Origin: Didymodactylos carnosus
Taxonomy: Eukaryota; Rotifera; Eurotatoria; Philodinida; Philodinidae
Direction of reading: 5' to 3'
Assembly: GCA_905250885.1 (NCBI GenBank)
Contig: CAJNOQ010000028.1
Coordinates: forward strand, 33,581 to 97,580
Length of the DNA stretch: 64,000 nucleotides
How positions within the stretch are numbered: the first letter of the stretch is position 1; every line of letters starts with the position of its first letter. A program made the translations under genes and the position numbers. This document shows, piece after piece, positions 11,601-24,700 of the stretch. Under the pieces are notes generated by a model. The model saw only the letters and a program-made list of their open reading frames with translations. It had not been told where the DNA came from and searched no databases.

Positions 11601-12496
11601 AAATAATAATCAAATTTTTCTCGAAAGAAATACAAGAAAAAAACAGGTAGAAAAATATTTTTAGACTCCACCATAGACCACATAATGAAAGGGATGCTAA
11701 AAATGCGTTGTGATAGATTGTTCTATTTGATAAAGACGATTTGCTTTCAACTCAATTCAATGCCAAGTTTCACAAGCTTTTTTTCTCAAAACAATAGGCA
11801 GTAAAGTATTATTATTAATTAGAAAAATTATTTTATTTATATTGACTTAACTAGTTTTTTAAAGAATCTTGATGATTATAAGTTTGAGTCAAAACAGATA
11901 ATTATTATTAGCAGGCTCATGTTCATAGTTGATCGCTCTACCAATAGAAGCTGACTTGATGCACGCTCAACAGCAGTGTTACTGCTGTTATATTAAATAC
12001 AATTTTGTAAATCAAAAAACATATTTTATTTTTTCTCGGATGTAAATAAACCAACTTATATATAGAAATAAAAAAACAAGCAATAGAGAGAAAATGCTGC
12101 TGGCTATTAGTTTGTCCATTTTTTTCATGATTACAGCCAACATGCAGCAACATATATAATATTTTCTACATAGAGCAAAAAAACGGAGAGTTACAGAATA
12201 AACACTATGATACATCATGGAAGAGCGAATAGAAAAACGTTTCTTTTTCCTCTTTTATGAAACTATAAATGTGTAACCTAACAAATAGATGACAGAAAAA
12301 AAAATATATACAACGTAATTATCAACATAAACAACAACGACAACATAATAAAAAGTGAGAGAGAAGAAACAAAATAAAATTCAATAATTCATCATCTTTT
12401 CCCTCATTCATTCACTTTTTAAGAGTTCATAAATAAACAATCACATTATCTGATAACTAAAATAATAATACAGATGAACAGAAATATTGTGTACTT
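8661..12496. other. Non-coding part of duplication copy 1
   Basis: About 3.8 kb between the F-box fragment and the HCF 3' end. It contains a hairpin-forming inverted repeat (10852-11160) and AT-rich 3'-flank-like sequence near the HCF stop. Short open frames at 9778-9972 and 10340-10618 have no recognised similarity. Confidence 0.5.
10852..11160. repeat. Hairpin-forming inverted repeat (copy 1)
   Basis: Left arm 10852-10950 pairs with right arm 11064-11160 around a spacer of about 113 bp. Shared blocks include ATATCATATTCGGAA and CGTCGAAAACTC-like segments, with scattered mismatches. No ORF is present. It resembles an old fold-back/MITE insertion. An identical copy lies at 17135-17443 in the second duplication unit. 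Confidence 0.65.
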
Positions 12497-13606
12497 TCAT
12501 GTATCTCCACCACGTAATTTTTTTGCACCATTTGTTTGTAATGAACTAGACGAAGTTCGTTTTAATGAACCAGCCCCTCCTGTTGACTGTGAAGTAGTTG
12601 GAGCACCCACTAAATGATTAAAATTAATTGCTTGTCCACCGGTGACTGATACAGAAGGTGATAAAAGGTTATTAATGTTTGATGAATTATCTTTTTGATC
12701 TTGTAACCATCGGACTTGAGTAGCTGGTCCATAACCTTTTTCATTTCGAGCTGCTATACGAAATATAATAGCTGGCTTTGAACTTGAACTCGAATCTAAA
12801 TGTGCTGTTAATAATTGTTGTGAGGGAACGGAACAGTCCGGACTTGTTCCACTATAAACACGTACAAAAGCCATTTGAGTTTGTTTTTGTGATGCAAATG
12901 ACATATCAGTATCTTTTGGATTTTTTACGGCTAAATAAACAGCATAACCAGTAATCATTGATGAAGAATTTTGAGGCGGATCCCATGTTAAATGTGCACC
13001 ACCATCTAACGTCTAAAGAGAGAAAAGAAAAATATTATATACAGGTAGGCCCACACATGTTATTCTTTTTCAATGAGTGCTTGAATATTTACTTTGCTAA
13101 TTTTTATATTGGATGGAGCAGGAGGACTGCCAGGTAAACATGTTTTGAATGCTGATGGATCGCTAAATGAACCTCGACCACAAGCGTTAATTCCAGCAAC
13201 TCGAAGTTTATAAATAGCACCCGGTTCAAGTTCGATACGTTTGGCTAAATTGTTCGTCTCTATATTTTCCAAGTCCTATAAAAAAAGGAGTAAAATAATC
13301 GTAAGTAGCTCACAGACGAGCGATGAAAGGATATATGAAGTGAGACTATGCGAATAGATAAATAAACATATTTCCATAAAATCTTTTTTCTTTATCAACA
13401 TTTATATTTAACGAGATAAATGACAAATTCGACACGATTTTATGTTCAAATAGAAGAACTAGTACGTACATATGTATCGAGATCAATATTTGATGGCAAA
13501 GCATAATAATGTGTAATATTTGTTGATGTCGTTTTAAACATTCCCACTAAATGCCAACCATTTTGTTCTGATGTATTGGCTGCATTTTCATTTGAATTAG
13601 GTATAT
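12497..13606 (-). pseudogene. Truncated copy of the HCF 3' end
   Basis: Carries full copies of the last two HCF exons (exon 22 at 12497-13012, exon 21 at 13093-13275) and the 3' part of exon 20 (13470-13606), all with intact splice sites and reading frame. The sequence then breaks at 13606 inside exon 20 and continues into duplication junction DNA. There is no promoter, start or upstream exon here, so it is a 5'-truncated duplicate of the complete gene downstream at 18780-24882. It could only be expressed as an alternative 3' end in a fusion transcript. Confidence 0.85.
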
Positions 13607-13611
13607 GAATT
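13607..13611. other. 5-bp filler at the tandem duplication junction
   Basis: The bases gaatt separate the two 6,278-bp units. GAATTA also occurs 14 bp upstream (13592-13597), inside the left unit's end, so the filler plus the next base could be a short templated insertion as made by polymerase-theta-type end joining. That is inference from five or six bases. Confidence 0.6.
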
Positions 13612-14082
13612 ACATGAACTTAGCTTTGCAGAAACTGCAAAACTAAATCCACTATTCTGCATCTATATTCTGTGCAATGATTCAAGTTGTGCAGTCTACT
13701 CGATGTTATCACTAGTAATTTTTTTTGGTATGTTTTTTGTGTTCTGTTTATGATTTGTTTTGAGATTTTGGTAGCGATACCTCAAGAACATATAATCGAG
13801 TAGTAAACGAATAGTCCCTTATGGAGCATCGCTGTCAAAATCTCAAAATAAATCATGTAGAGCTGTCCAACCTCTGATTTTATAGAGAGATGTTTGCTCT
13901 ACATTCTTGCCTGCCTACATTCTAACCAAGATTTTTCAAAAAGTATAAAATCCCTAGTCAATCACTCGGTGCATGTCTAATCGTATTACCATCAAAGTGA
14001 CGTTTCTACACAACATGTGTCACTGTATGACGTTGCCTGTCGATGAATCATTTTGACCTGCAAAATCGATATTTATGCAAAT

Positions 14083-14943
14083 TCTAATGTGATTGCACCA
14101 CACAGAATGGGAGCGAATTTATTGCTGACGTTGAAGCAATTATCCAGTGGCATTGTATTCGAGGATATCAGCAATGATCTTCTACTGGAATTTTATTACT
14201 GTTTGATTATTTCTCGTCCCACGAGATGTACTTGTCATTCGGCCATCTCAATCGTCATTTCAACAGTTTGATCGATAGTTATCCACAACATGTTGATCTT
14301 CGACTGAGCACAGTAATACCGTGCCATATTCGTTCACTTAGACTTACCGCAAAATATCAACTACCACGGTTTTCTATTCTCGACCATTTCCAGATATCGA
14401 CCATTCGGGCGTTGTCACTAGCCAATTTACGATTGCAACAGCTTCTCGATGTACTTAATATTGTTGAATTAAAACAACTGGAATATATTTATTTGGGCGT
14501 GTTTAATGAACATGGAAATAGAAGTCGAGATGAAATCGAATTTGTGCAAGCGAAAATTCTCGCTTTGGATCAAACTGCATCGATGTCATTTGCGAGGTCA
14601 ATTTCTGATTGATATCGATCATTTACCTTTGACTCTTCCGGCTCTCGAATAACTTCATCTCGATCGCTGCAAAGATTTCTCCGTTCTCTCTTCTCTTCTT
14701 TCTCGTACTCCTAATTTGAAGTCTCTTCGAGCATCAACATTCGATTCAACAGAAAACCCTTTGGAGTCAGTTTTCTGTCGAATCACTCATCTTGCCCTCG
14801 CTCCTCATTTAAACTGTTCGGAGGCAGAACTTGATCACTTTTTAGAGACTTGTTGTCCCTACGTCAAGAAATTAGTCATCGATCGATCAAAATCCATAAA
14901 AAAACAGGATAATGGAATTTGGCGAAACGTTCGACTTGTGTAA
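14083..14943 (+). pseudogene. F-box/LRR-like gene fragment, frameshifted (copy 2)
   Basis: Identical in translation to the fragment at 7800-8660, including the same two frame breaks. The shared breaks mean the fragment was already disrupted before the duplication, or that both copies derive from the same assembled reads. Confidence 0.5.
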
Positions 14944-17900
14944 GCATTTGGTGAAACTGGAGAACATGTGAACATCAAATGAACGTAATCTGAATAAAGG
15001 GCATCGCTGTATTTTCATGCATTTTTTGAAAAATATTTTTCTGTTAAATATAACTTTTCAAATAAAATCATTTCGAAGGCCGAAATGCAGTAGACAACCA
15101 TCTTAGATAAAATGGACGATTTTTCCAGCAATGTTCCCGGATCATCTCAACTCAACTGAAAAGTGGTGTCTGATTGCAAAGAGGATCCAGTATCGATCAA
15201 TCGAGTTTTCTCTATTTACTTTTCGACTTTATCACGTGCTTGAAAATCGACAGTCTTGTTCAAGGCATTGGAGATAGAAACACAGCAAATTTGGTTCTGA
15301 GTTCTACCAGAATCCGTATTGACTCAACTCTAAAAGAATCCCTCAATTAATCCATTTCTTCTGCTCTAATTTCGTAAACAATCTATCACTTGTTTCGTCT
15401 TCTATTTCAATGATGAAGTGTTTTTGATTCCTTTGCAAGCACCTTTGTTTGTGTTGATGCAGGAACCAGAATTTTTAGCTTAAAAAAACGACTTCAATAG
15501 TGTTCATGTGTGAGGTCTAGCATCGAACAAAGGGCACGAATCAACTTTGATGTTCATCGGTCTGTGGATTTCAAACATCAAAGAAATTTTTCTAGACATC
15601 GCAAGAAACGTCGTAGACAACGTTAGACGCATTTGACTTGTCACATATCTTTCGGCTTCTTCTATCCGACGGTAAAAATCATAGCTATCTATTTCTTTTT
15701 TTCCTTCTCCAGTTATATCTCTGAGGCAATGCAGTGCCTTGCTTTTGGACTAGCCGAGAGTTGCAATATCACATCAATTCTAATCCGCTTTAACCTATTT
15801 TTACAACGTTAAAAAACGATCGTTGAAAGTTTTCTTAATAGAGGAATGAGCTTGAACTCATACAAGCGATTCTGAGAAATATCAGACTTATTTATTGTCT
15901 TTTCATCGTTAAAAAGTCGATGGATGGGACATCTGTCTATTTGAGAAGGAAAATATTTGAAAACGGTTCTACGGCCTTTCTAGTATGTCTTTCGAAAATC
16001 ACTGAATGATTCCTTTGATTAGACGTATCTTTTCACGTTCGCCACATCATACAGCTCAATTTGTGTCCTAAAAATTCTGAAATTATCAAACTTTCTTTCT
16101 TGTGCGAAGAACAAGAATTCGTTGGCGGAGAAATTTTGAAAAATATTCCTCTAGGTACTTCCGCACAGCTCCGCTCACTTATTTATTTACACACATGTAT
16201 CCCGCCGTTACGATTTCATTCCTGTCATTTTGTAGGTCGTAATAAAGTCTTTTGACTTAGAATATTTTCCAAAAAGTGATGTCGATGGGAGTGTTCTGGA
16301 GGTCCAAAGTCTGTAAAAGTACACTTTTTAAATCTCTCAATTTACTATTTCTACGTTACGTCTGTCATGTTTGAGTCAAATATTAAACTTTTTTACGAAA
16401 ATGATCAAAAAGAAATTCTCTACAAAACGTGATATTTTGCAATTCATTCTTAGCTAACTGAGTTTTTGTCCGTTTGTCACGGAAGATCAAAAAGTACGGT
16501 TTTTCAGACTTTGGGCCTTCGGAACATCTCCAACGAAAAATAATTGTTTTTTTTTTGTTGTCGTGTTGAACTCTACTCGAAATAGATTCGAATGCGGTGT
16601 GGATCTCGTATGAACCGGTCGATTGAGAAAGAAAAATCAGTCGAACTGGTGCCGATCCAATTCTAGTTTTCTTCTAACTAATGAAGTTGTGTCTCATGTG
16701 TGTGATTTAATCGAATTTGAATTTCCCATTATGTTTTTCACAATTTTCAGCAGTAAGAATGCATCTAAGGATACTTTCAGAAGAAAAATTATCACCGTTC
16801 AGTTGATGTGTGAACATTCGTTATCATCGGATCCATCATACAATTTTATAAGTTCCTCAAAGACGGTTCTGGTCTGTATTCAGACGATCGACTTAGAATA
16901 GAAATCTAAATCAATTTAGGGAGAATGGCTGCAAGGAAGTTTCCGATCGACTAACTACAATAGGTCGTTCATATTTTGAAAAAAACTCTAGTATAATTTA
17001 ACTGTTCCATGACAAAGCTGTTATCCACGTTGTATCATATACCATTAGATGCGTCTTGAAGCGACCTATAAAATGGCGTGCAATTGAAGAAAAATAAATT
17101 GTGGCTGGCATACTTTGTTTTATAGGACCGAAAAAAGTCGCAATTCTGCCTGTAAGTCGCAATTTTATTCATCAAAACTCACGTTTTCCGCGATAAAAAT
17201 ATCATATTCGGAATCAGCGTCGAAAACTCAGTTGAATGATCAATATTTCCAAACTTTTTGGTGATTTTTTTGGGGGGATAAAAATCTGTTATTTTTCGAT
17301 GTAAAAAATCAAAAAATCTTAAAGCAATCGGATAGGATAAAAGTCGACTCGGTTTTTGACGCTGGTTCCGAATATGATATTATTATCGGGTAAAATGTGA
17401 CTTTTGATGAAGAAAATTGCGAATGACGGGCAGAATTCCGACTCAGATAGATTTAATCGATAATTAAAGAAAAACTTTACTTCTAGTTTCATTCTCAATA
17501 AATTAACATTAATTTCACTAAACGAATTAATCTAATATTTTCAAAATAGGATAATACTAGAATAAAATCATTTATTGTTCTCAAATATATTGAATATTTG
17601 AATCTATTTTAAATTATGAATAATTGCACTGCAAAGCAATCCGATACGGACCACTTGGCATTTATTGTTTGCTAAGTTACAAAGTTAATAGAAGAGCTAC
17701 ATATTATTATACAAGTATGCACACATTTAAAGAAAAAAGGTATATACAATAAAAAAAAAACGAGAACGTATATAAGAATAGAAGCAAATAATGTTCAAAA
17801 TGAAAAAAATGGTAACACAAACAAAAATATTTCATAGGCTGTTTAGGATATACTGGCAAATGTTCAACAACATCAAAAAAAGAAAATAATAATCAAATTT

Positions 17901-18779
17901 TTCTCGAAAGAAATACAAGAAAAAAACAGGTAGAAAAATATTTTTAGACTCCACCATAGACCACATAATGAAAGGGATGCTAAAAATGCGTTGTGATAGA
18001 TTGTTCTATTTGATAAAGACGATTTGCTTTCAACTCAATTCAATGCCAAGTTTCACAAGCTTTTTTTCTCAAAACAATAGGCAGTAAAGTATTATTATTA
18101 ATTAGAAAAATTATTTTATTTATATTGACTTAACTAGTTTTTTAAAGAATCTTGATGATTATAAGTTTGAGTCAAAACAGATAATTATTATTAGCAGGCT
18201 CATGTTCATAGTTGATCGCTCTACCAATAGAAGCTGACTTGATGCACGCTCAACAGCAGTGTTACTGCTGTTATATTAAATACAATTTTGTAAATCAAAA
18301 AACATATTTTATTTTTTCTCGGATGTAAATAAACCAACTTATATATAGAAATAAAAAAACAAGCAATAGAGAGAAAATGCTGCTGGCTATTAGTTTGTCC
18401 ATTTTTTTCATGATTACAGCCAACATGCAGCAACATATATAATATTTTCTACATAGAGCAAAAAAACGGAGAGTTACAGAATAAACACTATGATACATCA
18501 TGGAAGAGCGAATAGAAAAACGTTTCTTTTTCCTCTTTTATGAAACTATAAATGTGTAACCTAACAAATAGATGACAGAAAAAAAAATATATACAACGTA
18601 ATTATCAACATAAACAACAACGACAACATAATAAAAAGTGAGAGAGAAGAAACAAAATAAAATTCAATAATTCATCATCTTTTCCCTCATTCATTCACTT
18701 TTTAAGAGTTCATAAATAAACAATCACATTATCTGATAACTAAAATAATAATACAGATGAACAGAAATATTGTGTACTT
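14944..18779. other. Non-coding part of duplication copy 2
   Basis: Same content as 8661-12496, including the hairpin-forming inverted repeat at 17135-17443. The right end is the 3' flank of the HCF gene; a reverse-strand AATAAA lies near 18306, about 470 bp past the stop codon. Confidence 0.5.
17135..17443. repeat. Hairpin-forming inverted repeat (copy 2)
   Basis: Second copy, offset by 6283, of the inverted repeat at 10852-11160. Arms are 17135-17233 and 17347-17443. Confidence 0.65.
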
Positions 18780-21700
18780 TCATGTATCTCCACCACGTAA
18801 TTTTTTTGCACCATTTGTTTGTAATGAACTAGACGAAGTTCGTTTTAATGAACCAGCCCCTCCTGTTGACTGTGAAGTAGTTGGAGCACCCACTAAATGA
18901 TTAAAATTAATTGCTTGTCCACCGGTGACTGATACAGAAGGTGATAAAAGGTTATTAATGTTTGATGAATTATCTTTTTGATCTTGTAACCATCGGACTT
19001 GAGTAGCTGGTCCATAACCTTTTTCATTTCGAGCTGCTATACGAAATATAATAGCTGGCTTTGAACTTGAACTCGAATCTAAATGTGCTGTTAATAATTG
19101 TTGTGAGGGAACGGAACAGTCCGGACTTGTTCCACTATAAACACGTACAAAAGCCATTTGAGTTTGTTTTTGTGATGCAAATGACATATCAGTATCTTTT
19201 GGATTTTTTACGGCTAAATAAACAGCATAACCAGTAATCATTGATGAAGAATTTTGAGGCGGATCCCATGTTAAATGTGCACCACCATCTAACGTCTAAA
19301 GAGAGAAAAGAAAAATATTATATACAGGTAGGCCCACACATGTTATTCTTTTTCAATGAGTGCTTGAATATTTACTTTGCTAATTTTTATATTGGATGGA
19401 GCAGGAGGACTGCCAGGTAAACATGTTTTGAATGCTGATGGATCGCTAAATGAACCTCGACCACAAGCGTTAATTCCAGCAACTCGAAGTTTATAAATAG
19501 CACCCGGTTCAAGTTCGATACGTTTGGCTAAATTGTTCGTCTCTATATTTTCCAAGTCCTATAAAAAAAGGAGTAAAATAATCGTAAGTAGCTCACAGAC
19601 GAGCGATGAAAGGATATATGAAGTGAGACTATGCGAATAGATAAATAAACATATTTCCATAAAATCTTTTTTCTTTATCAACATTTATATTTAACGAGAT
19701 AAATGACAAATTCGACACGATTTTATGTTCAAATAGAAGAACTAGTACGTACATATGTATCGAGATCAATATTTGATGGCAAAGCATAATAATGTGTAAT
19801 ATTTGTTGATGTCGTTTTAAACATTCCCACTAAATGCCAACCATTTTGTTCTGATGTATTGGCTGCATTTTCATTTGAATTAGGTATATCGCTGGTACTA
19901 ACAGACACAGGAAGAGAATTTGATATTGCTGTTTCGTGATCTATTTTTTTATTGAAAATAAAAGCAAAACTGAAATATCTAATCAAGAGATTTCATCTCA
20001 CTAAACTTACCTGTATGTTGCTGACCATGAAAACCATCGCCAGCATGCGCCATGTTTGTGTGTTGACTGTTACCATGCATGCTATCTGAAGTAAAAATAA
20101 AAAATTCCTACATTAACATAAAAACAAATTGATATGTTATCATCTTACCAGCATTAATAAATGAAGAATTTTGGTAAATTGATTCTGATTGATTGGTACC
20201 ATTCTGTGCCACCTAGAGAAAAGCATATTATAAACACATAGAACAAAGGTCTCTTCTGCTTGATTTCGGAGATCAGCTTTTCTAGGAATAAGGGCTAACT
20301 GTTGAATATTCTTTTGATTGATGGTAAATAAAGCTGGCTTCGGCATATTAATAACATTTCTCCTCTAGTTTGCCTTAGCTAATAGACTCTGTGCTAATCG
20401 TTCTGACATAGAAAAGTTATTGGTACTCTTTCGTAAAACTACAAACAATTTTACATACATGTTCGTTAACAGAATCAAATATACCATCGAGCTGAGGAAT
20501 AGACATTGATATCTGTTGTTCACGTGTATTCATTAGGAACGACTGAATTCGAGATAATGTTTTATCAATATTAGTTGGGTCTGATGTCGAGCAATAATTA
20601 TGTTCAAGATTTTCATTTGTACAATGACCATTAGAGCCATCTAGTTGTGGAAGGTGATCAGTATTATGATTGTCAGCCTGAGGTACAGACTGTTTAATAT
20701 TTCCTATCGTTGTAGATTGTAGACCAAGAAGCTGAACAATATCAGCCGGTATTTCTTCATGTGTTCTATTATCAAGTGTTGTGTTGTTGGTAACAGTTGG
20801 TATTTCATTTGAATTATTATTTATTGTTCTAACGTTCATATCAAACGAATTAATAGGTAATGTGATATTAGGAGAAGATGAAAAAGTAACATTGCTATAT
20901 TTATTTATATTTGGACTTTGATTCAAAATAAATACTTGATTAGTCTGCCCAGTATTGTTACTATTTGTCATAATTATTTTATTACCAACAGTACCGGGTT
21001 TATTTTGGGTTGTAGTTAATAACAATGGTTGCTGTTGAATATTAATCGGTGTATGTCGAACATTGCCTGTTGCAGAATTTGTGGGTGTAGTTATTGCTTT
21101 AATGACTAATGGTTTTTGATTCGATGATATCGCATTCAAATGAATTACTTGTGATTGTTGAGGTCGAGTTGGAGGTAGCAAGCGAACGATTGTTGTCGGC
21201 TGAGAAATGGCTGATGCTCGTACCTAAGACAAGAAAAACAGCTGATAGAGTTGTTAACTAGCACATTTTCTAGACAATACAGAAACTAGAAGAGTAGAGT
21301 GAACAGAGAACGTAATTTCTTAATTAGCAGGTTTTTTTTCATTTAAAAAGACTATTGACACAAAGTTTCCCAATATACAAGCATACCGGTGTGAAATTTG
21401 TCGGCGTCAAATGCTGTAATCGAACACCCGCTGGAACAACGGTTAATAGTTGTGGTTGTTGTGCTTGTGTTTTTTGAAAAATAATTGGACGAGGTGAATT
21501 GGTAGCAGATGATGTATTTATAAACTGGATATTTGTAGTTGGTCGCACAACTAAACAAACAAATTAAGTAAGATGCTTGATCATGAGGATTAATAATTCT
21601 AGTCACGTACCAGGATGACTAACAGTTGTTGAGACCGGCGTAAAAGCAGCTGTTGAGGTTAAACGAAAATTCGTGAGATTTGATTGTGGCGATGAACTAG

Positions 21701-24700
21701 TATTTGTCAATGGAGAAGATGATTGTTGTGGAGAGGGTAATGATACCATTGTGATAGATGATGTTGGTACAGATATTGAATTCTGTGACATTGAAGCAGA
21801 CGGAATTTGAAAAACAACAGATGGGTTATATGTACTGGTAATAGGCTAAAAAAAAGAATTACCATAAAAGTAACGATATATCAACGACAAAGCCAGTCGA
21901 AAAGTGTTACATATGAAGTAGAAAGTGTAATACTTATTCAAAAGACTCACATTTGTCATTAATTGCGATGAAACAGATGATGTCGGTAACGTTTGTGCAT
22001 TGACTGTACTAATTGATGATACTAATGGTATTTGTGATGAATTTGGAACAGTTATCAAGTCTGATGGCTTATTCAAAATCGATGGTGACAGACATTGGTC
22101 AACAACAGCATCTATTCACGGTAAACATGTAAACTCCTTTATCTAGTAAGACTATTTTTCCATTACCTGAATCCGAAGTACCAGACGCTGATGCACTCGG
22201 TGGTTGCTGTTCTAAAAATGAATAGAAAATTTATTATTAGAAGTCAAATCTAGCAGAACCAAATTGAATGTTACCATTTGAAAAAGATGTGATAAACGGC
22301 ATGTTAACTAGATTTGTAACTGAAAAGAGAAATAAATAAAAATAATAATTTACACATAATAAATGAAATATTTTTTCTCTACCTGACTGTGGACTTTTTG
22401 CTGCATATAATGAATTAGATACCGGGTGTTCAGGAGGTGCATCGAAGCGCTGAATTTGTAAAATATAGGAATCAGCTAGAAAAAGAGATAAAAACGATAA
22501 CTTTGTTTTTAATACTATAAAATGCCTTTTCTCACCTGAAGGAACTGAATTCCAACACACTTCTAAATTACCAACACCGGCTTTTAATAATTGCACTTTT
22601 TCAGGCTCATTTGGATATTCTGTTTCTAAACACCAAAGATCCTTACAACAAACCTAAATAAAACAAAAGTAAATTAAATTTATTCGTTAGTAATCCAGTA
22701 ACTATTCATACTTGATTATTCCATGCTTTTCTATAGCCATCTCTGCCACTCCAAATGTACATTCTTGTGTTTACAGATACTGCACAATGACCTGCTCTAG
22801 CACGAGGTACATTTTCATCAAGACATTCTTGACCGAGAAGTTCCCAGGAATTTGATTCTAAGATCAAAATGAAACAAGATTATACCTCTGTAACTGATGA
22901 AAGAATATTAGAGTTTACCCAAATTATATGCTGACAATGTATTTGTACATTTCCATTCTTTTTCATTCGAAAAACGATCTTCTGATGAAACTAACGGTAC
23001 CCATCCACCAAAAACAAACATTCTAAAATCAATAAAAATATCACAGACATATAGGAATAACGAACTTCAATCATTCAAAGTGGATGAGTGGAAAGCCAAA
23101 AATAAAAAAAATAACTCGAATAGATACCGAAGATGAGAAGGTAGTAAGTTTATCATCTATGAAATTATTACGTGCAACACAAGACAAGCTACAGTACTGC
23201 TGTTGATACAAATACTTGCACTCAATTAATCTTCATAAAGACAACTTCTGTCCTGTTGCAACAAAATTGGACGAAGATACATACCGATGGCTAAGAACCA
23301 CGGACGTGTGAAGACTGCGCGGCTGAGGAATGATACCAGATGGTGTGATTTGGGTCCATTGAGGAAAATCTAAATGATAATATAAAGTATTAATCTCTAT
23401 ATTGTGCTTTTCACACCAATCAGTATCAAAGTTTGATGTATTGCATTAAGAAATGTTAACCACTTTTACAGACATCTTACCTACTTTCAATCCCAGAGAA
23501 GCACGAACCGGGCTAGAAAATTTTATAGAGTGATCAGCCGGGCCGCAAAGTATTTCGATCGGGTCGGGCCGCTCTCAGAATTTAGGTGTATACTCAGTAC
23601 CGTGAAAGAATATTATTTCTGTTACGCGACACCTTAATGACTTCGTTTAACTAATGTCGTTAACACGTTGGCTGCCAATATACCGACCGGGCCAGAAAAG
23701 TTTCAGGATTAGTCGGACCAGACCCGATAAATTTCACGTTTCATCGGGCCGAGCCGGATCAAAAATTTTCTGCCCGTGCCGATCTCTGCGTTCAATTCTT
23801 AAAAATGAATGATTTATTACTCACCTAGATAAAAACACCATAGATCACCGAGTCGATGTCCATTCATTCCACCATAAATAATTAGTTTTGGCCTGCAGTC
23901 TAACTGACCACGATGATAGACACATGTATGAGATTCACGTGCTAAAAAAACGAATAATAAATCATCGCAGACACAGTACAAGAACAGAAGACTTTCGACT
24001 GCAATATATTTTCACACTTTCCCATTCTTTCTGCTGCACCCTCTCATCGTTTCTTAACGTTCAAACTGTATAAAAACTATGAATTACCGATGGGAGGTGT
24101 ACCACGTGCTACTGGCTGATCCCATACGCTACTCGATGTTTTGCATTCCAATGAATATAAATCATTCAAATAACTAGAAATGAATCATTAGATAAAGTAA
24201 ATCTTTGCTGATATACTTAATAGACATACCGTGGTATATTTTGTTTGGGATCTTTACTGTCATTTGCCAGACCACCAAATAAATAATACTTTCCATCGGC
24301 AAATGTCAAACTGTGTCCTGAACATAAACAAAAATAATCAATATTGGTTAATCAAAGGAATACGACATACATACCTAATCTCGCACAAGGTACCGTTGAA
24401 TTTCTTGGTGCTCGTGGCTTTAATTTTTTCCATTCCCATTTAGCTGGATTTAATTCTATCAACTCAGATGAATATTTTCCATACTCCACCATACCGCCAA
24501 AAACCAATACTTTGGCACCATCCGTTGCAAAACCAAATGCAGCGCAACCTGTAGGTACATCACCTTTTGTAGGAGGTTGAAACCATTGATTATTTGCTAC
24601 AAAACATATACAATTTAATTTAAACATACACCTCACAATGTAAATCTAAAGCACCACTTACTGCAATTAAACACATTTAAATCATCTACAATTCCCTCAT

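Larger units (their letters stand above)
7329..13606. repeat. Tandem duplication unit, copy 1 (6,278 bp)
   Basis: Bases 7329-13606 recur at 13612-19889 with a constant offset of 6283. Every open frame in the two copies translates identically, and I found no difference on spot checks. The copies are in direct orientation and separated by the 5 bases gaatt. Copy 1 lacks everything 5' of the middle of HCF exon 20. Either a very recent duplication or an assembly duplication would look like this. Confidence 0.93.
13612..19889. repeat. Tandem duplication unit, copy 2 (6,278 bp)
   Basis: Second copy of 7329-13606. On its right it runs without a break into the rest of the HCF gene (exon 20 continues to 19940), so this copy keeps the ancestral right flank. 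Copy 1 keeps the ancestral left flank (the inverted repeat arm at 7071-7215). This is the geometry expected of a simple tandem duplication. Confidence 0.93.

Noticed and set aside
12497-13606. A second functional HCF gene
   Set aside because: It contains only the last two exons and part of a third, cut by the duplication junction.
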